Assembly (NCBI GenBank): GCA_900770665.1
Contig: CAAGKZ010000045.1
Coordinates: forward strand, 1 to 64,000
Source: Bacteroidaceae bacterium
GTDB taxonomy: Bacteria; Bacteroidota; Bacteroidia; Bacteroidales; Bacteroidaceae
DNA: 64,000 nucleotides
Direction of reading: 5' to 3'
Made by a program: the position numbers and the translations under genes. The notes below the pieces were generated by a model. That model worked only from the letters and a program-made list of their open reading frames with translations, was not told the DNA's origin and ran no database searches. This document shows, in pieces, positions 60,887 through 64,000 of this stretch; the first letter of the stretch is position 1, and each line of letters starts with the position of its first letter.

Positions 60887-62110
60887 ATGTACACTTTTGG
60901 AATACAAATATATGCTCTTTTTGTAAGGCTGGCAGCTCTTCTGGGTCATAAGAAGGCCAAGAAGATGGTGTCCGGTCATCGCGAGATATTCTCCACATTG
61001 AAGGAGAAACTCAATCCGGATGCCGAATATGTATGGTTTCATGCATCCTCACTCGGTGAGTTTGAACAGGGGCGTCCCATGATTGAGAAGATGCGTTCCG
61101 AGCACCCCGAGTATCGTGTGGTGCTGACCTTCTTCTCTCCCTCCGGTTATCTCCCGGCAAAGAACTACCAGCAGGCCGATATAGTATGCTATCTGCCTTT
61201 TGACACAAAGTATAATGTAAGGCGTTTCCTTGATTTGGTGCGCCCCAAGATGGCATTCTTTATAAAATATGAGTTCTGGTTGAACTATCTGCTCGAACTC
61301 AACAAGCGTTCAATACCGGTGTATAGTGTTTCTTCGATTTTTCGCAAGGAGCAGGCATTCTTCAGAACTTGGGGCGGCCGTTATCGTTTGGCATTGCACT
61401 GCTTTGACCACCTTTTTGTGCAGAACGTGGAGTCAAAGACGCTTCTTAAGTCGGTAAGCATTGAAAAAGTGACTGTGGTGGGCGATACTCGCTTTGACCG
61501 TGTGGCAAAAATACATGAGCAGGCACGTCAGTTGCCTTTGGTTGATGCCTTTGTCGATGGCGACCGCAAGGTTTTTGTCGTGGGCAGTTCATGGAGAGAG
61601 GATGAGGCGGTCTATATGCCGTTCTTCAATGCTCACAGGGAGTGGAAGCTGATAATAGCCTCTCACGAGGTCAACGAAGCGCGTGTCGCTTCCATTATCT
61701 CCCAATACGAGGGCAAATGTGTGCGCTATTCTAATGCAACGATAGATGAGGTACGCAACTCCGATTGCCTCATTGTCGATTGCTACGGCCTGCTTTCATC
61801 TATCTATCGCTATGGTACAATGGCCTTTGTCGGTGGTGGCTTTGGAGTAGGTATCCACAACGTGCTCGAGGCGGCAGTGTATGGCATACCGGTGTTCTTC
61901 GGTCCCAATAATCGCAAGTTCCAGGAAGTGCAGCAGTTGAAAGCCTGTGGCGGTGGCCTTGAGATTATTGCAACCTGTGACTTCGCAGAGAAGATGGATG
62001 CCTTTGCTGCCGATGAAAAACTGCTTGAACACGCAGGCAAGGCTGCCGGTGAGCTTGTTTCCACCAACGCAGGTGCAACAGCAAGGATTTTTGAACACCT
62101 TGGCCTTTGA
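60887..62110 (+). CDS. waaA: 3-deoxy-D-manno-octulosonic acid (Kdo) transferase
   Basis: WaaA (KdtA) transfers Kdo from CMP-Kdo to lipid IVA at the inner face of the inner membrane, starting the lipopolysaccharide core. The 407-residue GT30-type glycosyltransferase has an N-terminal membrane-associated helix (FGIQIYALFVRLAALLG), the acidic acceptor motif HASSLGEFEQGRP (about 51-63), the AFFIKYEFWLNY segment, and the C-terminal nucleotide-binding FVGGGFGVGIHNVLEAAVYG with PVFFGPNNRKFQE. It starts 3 bp after gltX and is probably co-transcribed. Confidence 0.94.
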   Translation: MYTFGIQIYALFVRLAALLGHKKAKKMVSGHREIFSTLKEKLNPDAEYVWFHASSLGEFEQGRPMIEKMRSEHPEYRVVLTFFSPSGYLPAKNYQQADIVCYLPFDTKYNVRRFLDLVRPKMAFFIKYEFWLNYLLELNKRSIPVYSVSSIFRKEQAFFRTWGGRYRLALHCFDHLFVQNVESKTLLKSVSIEKVTVVGDTRFDRVAKIHEQARQLPLVDAFVDGDRKVFVVGSSWREDEAVYMPFFNAHREWKLIIASHEVNEARVASIISQYEGKCVRYSNATIDEVRNSDCLIVDCYGLLSSIYRYGTMAFVGGGFGVGIHNVLEAAVYGIPVFFGPNNRKFQEVQQLKACGGGLEIIATCDFAEKMDAFAADEKLLEHAGKAAGELVSTNAGATARIFEHLGL

Positions 62111-62163
62111 TTATAATTTGAATATAGATAGTTTTTAATATAAACCTTTAAAATTTTAAAGTT

Positions 62164-63156
62164 ATGAAATTTCTAACAGACGAGAAATTGGTTATTGTAG
62201 GTGCTGCAGGTATGATTGGTTCAAACATGGCACAGTCTGCCTTGATGATGGGCTTGACAAGCAACCTTTGCCTTTATGATGTATTCTCTCCCGAGGGTGT
62301 TGCCGAGGAGATGCGTCAGAGCGGTTTCGACAATGTAAATATCACAGCAACAACAGATGTTGCCGAGGCATTCAAAGATGCAAAATATATAATCTCTTCA
62401 GGTGGTGCTCCACGTAAGGAGGGTATGACACGCGAGGATTTGCTCGCAGGTAACTGCAAGATTGCCGAGGAGCTCGGTAAGAACATCAAGACATACTGCC
62501 CCGATGTTAAGCACGTGGTTATCATCTTCAACCCAGCCGATTTGACAGGTCTTGTAACACTTCTCTATTCAGGTTTGAAGCCCGGTCAGGTTACAACACT
62601 CGCAGGTCTCGACTCTACACGTCTGCAGAACGCTCTTGCAAAGAAGTTCGGCGTAATGATGAGCGAGGTTACCGGTTGTGCTACATACGGTGGTCACGGT
62701 GAGCAGATGGCGGTGTTCGGTAGCGCAGTTAAGGTTGCCGGCAAGCCTTTGACAGACCTCATTGGTACTGCTGAGTTCCCCGAGGAGGAGTGGGAGCAGA
62801 TGAAGAAGGACGTTACACAGGGTGGTGCAGCTATCATCAAGCTTCGTGGCCGTTCATCATTCCAGAGCCCATCTTACCTCTCTGTTGAGATGATTCGTTC
62901 GGTTATGGGTGGCGAGACATTCCGTTACCCTGCAGGTACATACGTGTCTAACGAGAAGTACAACCACATTATGATGGCTATGGATACAGTTCTCGACGCT
63001 AACGGTTGTTCATACAAGATGCCTGTCGGTACTCCCGAGGAGATTGCAAAGCTCGATGCAAGCTATGCTCACCTTTGCAAGATGCGCGACGAGCTCGTTA
63101 CACTCAACATTGTTCCTGCAATCGAGGAGTGGAGCAGCATCAATCCTAACCTCTAA
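62164..63156 (+). CDS. mdh: Malate dehydrogenase
   Basis: It interconverts malate and oxaloacetate with NAD(H); in anaerobic Bacteroidales it works mainly in the reductive branch to succinate. The 330-residue protein has the Rossmann motif GAAGMIGSNM (residues 13-22), the substrate loop APRKEGMTREDLL (about 82-94), the NPADLTG segment and the catalytic His178 in YGGHGEQMA. It is slightly longer than typical Bacteroides MDH and, from memory, closer to the Prevotella type. Codon use is strongly biased. No clear promoter is visible in the 53 bp upstream. A clear terminator follows. Confidence 0.92.
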   Translation: MKFLTDEKLVIVGAAGMIGSNMAQSALMMGLTSNLCLYDVFSPEGVAEEMRQSGFDNVNITATTDVAEAFKDAKYIISSGGAPRKEGMTREDLLAGNCKIAEELGKNIKTYCPDVKHVVIIFNPADLTGLVTLLYSGLKPGQVTTLAGLDSTRLQNALAKKFGVMMSEVTGCATYGGHGEQMAVFGSAVKVAGKPLTDLIGTAEFPEEEWEQMKKDVTQGGAAIIKLRGRSSFQSPSYLSVEMIRSVMGGETFRYPAGTYVSNEKYNHIMMAMDTVLDANGCSYKMPVGTPEEIAKLDASYAHLCKMRDELVTLNIVPAIEEWSSINPNL

Positions 63157-63185
63157 TATGTAATAACCTTATATTATATATATGG

Positions 63186-63214
63186 GATGGCGGCGTTGGT
63201 CGCCATCTTTTTTT
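63186..63214 (+). terminator. Intrinsic terminator of mdh
   Basis: GATGGCG pairs with CGCCATC around an 8-nt loop and is followed by seven T residues. It lies 29 bp after the mdh stop codon. Confidence 0.88.
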
Positions 63215-63276
63215 GTACTAATACAGGGTATTTGTCTAAACTTTCACCCTATTTGTGCAAAAAACAGTCCGAAAGT

Positions 63277-63307
63277 TTTGCCAATTGAGAAAAAGTATCT
63301 ACTTTTG
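63277..63307 (+). promoter_or_regulatory. Promoter of rpsU
   Basis: TTTG (63277-63280) is followed after exactly 19 nt by TACTTTTG (63300-63307), a perfect consensus promoter. The start codon of rpsU is 54 bp downstream. Confidence 0.78.
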
Positions 63308-63361
63308 CGCTGCATTTTGTCTAAAGTGAAAAATAATATAAACTAAATAATTAAATAGGAA

Positions 63362-63553
63362 ATGATTGTAGTACCTGTTAAGGAGGGCGAGAACATTGAA
63401 AGAGCTCTCAAGAAATTCAAGAGAAAATTCGAGAAAACCGGTGTTGTTAAGGAGTTGCGCGCGCGTCAGCAGTTCGACAAGCCTTCAGTTTTGAAGCGTT
63501 TGAAGATGGAGCACGCTATCTACGTGCAGAAGCTTCGTGCTAACGAGGAATAA
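63362..63553 (+). CDS. rpsU: Ribosomal protein S21
   Basis: The 63-residue basic protein of the small subunit acts in translation initiation near the 3' end of 16S rRNA. It begins MIVVPVKEGENIERALKKFKRKFEKTG, the normal S21 start, and continues with KELRARQQFDKPSVLKR. In Bacteroidetes S21 is known to help hide the anti-Shine-Dalgarno sequence, which agrees with the scarcity of Shine-Dalgarno sites in this window. It has its own promoter and lies upstream of the xer gene. Confidence 0.96.
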   Translation: MIVVPVKEGENIERALKKFKRKFEKTGVVKELRARQQFDKPSVLKRLKMEHAIYVQKLRANEE

Positions 63554-63591
63554 TTTCCCGTTTTTTCTTGTTTTTTAATTAAAACTGATTT

Positions 63592-63632
63592 ATATTCGTT
63601 GCCGGAAGACTATCTCTTTCGGCAACGAATAT
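63592..63632 (+). promoter_or_regulatory. Hairpin overlapping the xer start codon
   Basis: A 17-bp stem (63592-63608 with 63616-63632, one G-U pair) has a 7-nt loop. Its right arm ends on the A and T of the ATG at 63631. There is no T-tract after it, so it is a poor terminator; it could attenuate rpsU read-through or hide the xer start from ribosomes. Confidence 0.6.
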
Positions 63633-64000
63633 GTTTATAGACTCATTCATCGGGTATTTGAGAGTCGAGAGGCATTACTCGGCGCACACAGTGCGGGCGT
63701 ACGAGCGCGACCTTCTCGCTTTCAAGGATTATGTGGCCCGTCTGGATGAGTCGCTTATGTTTTATGAGGCCGACACCGATGTTGTCCGCTCGTGGGTGGC
63801 ATCGATGATGGATGCCGGCGCAGCTCCTTCAACTGTTTGCCGCAAGCTCAGCACCCTGCGCTCGTTCTTTGCCTTTGTCCGTGCCAACTGTAGTGTCGCG
63901 CAGAACCCTGTTGCAAGCCTCAAAGGTCCCAAGTGTCGTAAGAAACTGCCGTCCTTTGTAAAGGAGGATGATATGAACAGGCTTATCGATAACGTTGCCT
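63631..64000 (+). CDS. Tyrosine recombinase, XerC/XerD type (partial, runs off the window)
   Basis: The first 123 codons of a site-specific recombinase are present; the remainder lies past the window edge. The sequence MFIDSFIGYLRVERHYSAHTVRAYERDLLAF and the later segment STVCRKLSTLRSFFAFVRAN, with NPVASLKGPK, form the N-terminal core-binding (SAM-like) domain of XerC/D. The catalytic Arg, His and Tyr would be in the missing part. Xer recombinases resolve chromosome dimers at dif; whether this is XerC or XerD or an accessory integrase cannot be told from the fragment. Its position after rpsU suggests a housekeeping role. Confidence 0.88.
   Translation, partial: MFIDSFIGYLRVERHYSAHTVRAYERDLLAFKDYVARLDESLMFYEADTDVVRSWVASMMDAGAAPSTVCRKLSTLRSFFAFVRANCSVAQNPVASLKGPKCRKKLPSFVKEDDMNRLIDNVA

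Noticed and set aside
63592..63632. Rho-independent terminator of rpsU
   Set aside because: The stem is strong but no T-tract follows and its right arm enters the next gene.
1..64000. Mobile element, prophage or defence island
   Set aside because: No transposase, phage structural gene, restriction or toxin-antitoxin gene was recognised; the partial Xer gene looks like a housekeeping recombinase.

Overview
The window is a gene-dense, roughly half-GC chromosomal segment from a member of the Bacteroidales. The evidence is promoter-like boxes of the Bacteroidetes type (TTTG, about 19-21 nt, TAnnTTTG), the type IX secretion genes porU and porV, a fused secDF, several families known mainly from this phylum (DUF6242, DUF6089, DUF2851, DUF3109), a viroplasmin-type RNase H and few Shine-Dalgarno sequences. 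Possession of the type IX system fits Prevotellaceae or relatives better than typical Bacteroides, but the genus cannot be fixed from this sequence alone. Almost everything is housekeeping. I see no insertion sequence, CRISPR array, prophage, defence island or clear horizontal transfer, and no obvious new multigene system.

Layout. 1-4270 (minus strand): tRNA-Leu(UAA), a small lipoprotein, argH, a SRPBCC protein with pyrE, and a YciH/eIF1-like factor; a 150-bp structured sequence is duplicated in tandem between yciH and pyrE. 4311-13120 (plus): rex with a likely autoregulatory operator, then a tightly packed run FAH hydrolase - porU - porV - ispF - phosphoesterase - ribD. 13178-21501 (plus): an envelope-biogenesis cluster, DUF6242 lipoprotein - DUF6089 protein - uppS - bamA - three OmpH/Skp-like genes - murI. 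21522-23726 (minus): O-methyltransferase - rbfA - LolC/E-type permease. 23888-26326 (plus): HAD hydrolase - ribF - CPBP protease. 26407-32710 (minus): topA - aroK - speA - argB - YgjP-like metallopeptidase. 32929-38103 (minus): Nudix hydrolase - large TPR protein - outer-membrane beta-barrel.

38389-45101 (plus): gpmI, a DUF3109 protein, a THUMP-type RNA methyltransferase with a long charged tail, purD, a polytopic membrane protein and a VTT/DedA-like protein. 45119-50433 (minus): argS - RNase H - LTA-synthase-like sulfatase - radical SAM protein. 50680-55733 (plus): two tandem rhomboid proteases and secDF. 55872-59061 (minus): 7TM-HD phosphohydrolase and a short DUF2851 protein. 59366-64000 (plus): gltX - waaA, mdh, rpsU, and the start of a XerC/D-type recombinase cut off by the window edge.

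How the genes work together: much of the window serves the cell envelope. UppS makes the lipid carrier, MurI makes D-glutamate, WaaA adds Kdo to lipid A, BamA with the Skp-like proteins assembles outer-membrane proteins, the LolC/E-like permease handles lipoproteins, SecDF drives export, and PorU/PorV process and anchor type IX cargo. Arginine metabolism recurs (argH, argB, speA, argS). The most unusual signals are non-coding: the covarying tandem duplication near 3595-3895, two heptanucleotide repeat arrays lying sense to and directly after stop codons, a candidate Rex operator, a hairpin covering the xer start codon, and a terminator-like hairpin in the argS leader. Protein oddities are a large insertion in SecDF, a Tyr/Asn/Gly-rich segment in BamA, an Arg/Glu/Asp-rich methyltransferase tail and a DUF2851 protein lacking its usual N-terminal third.
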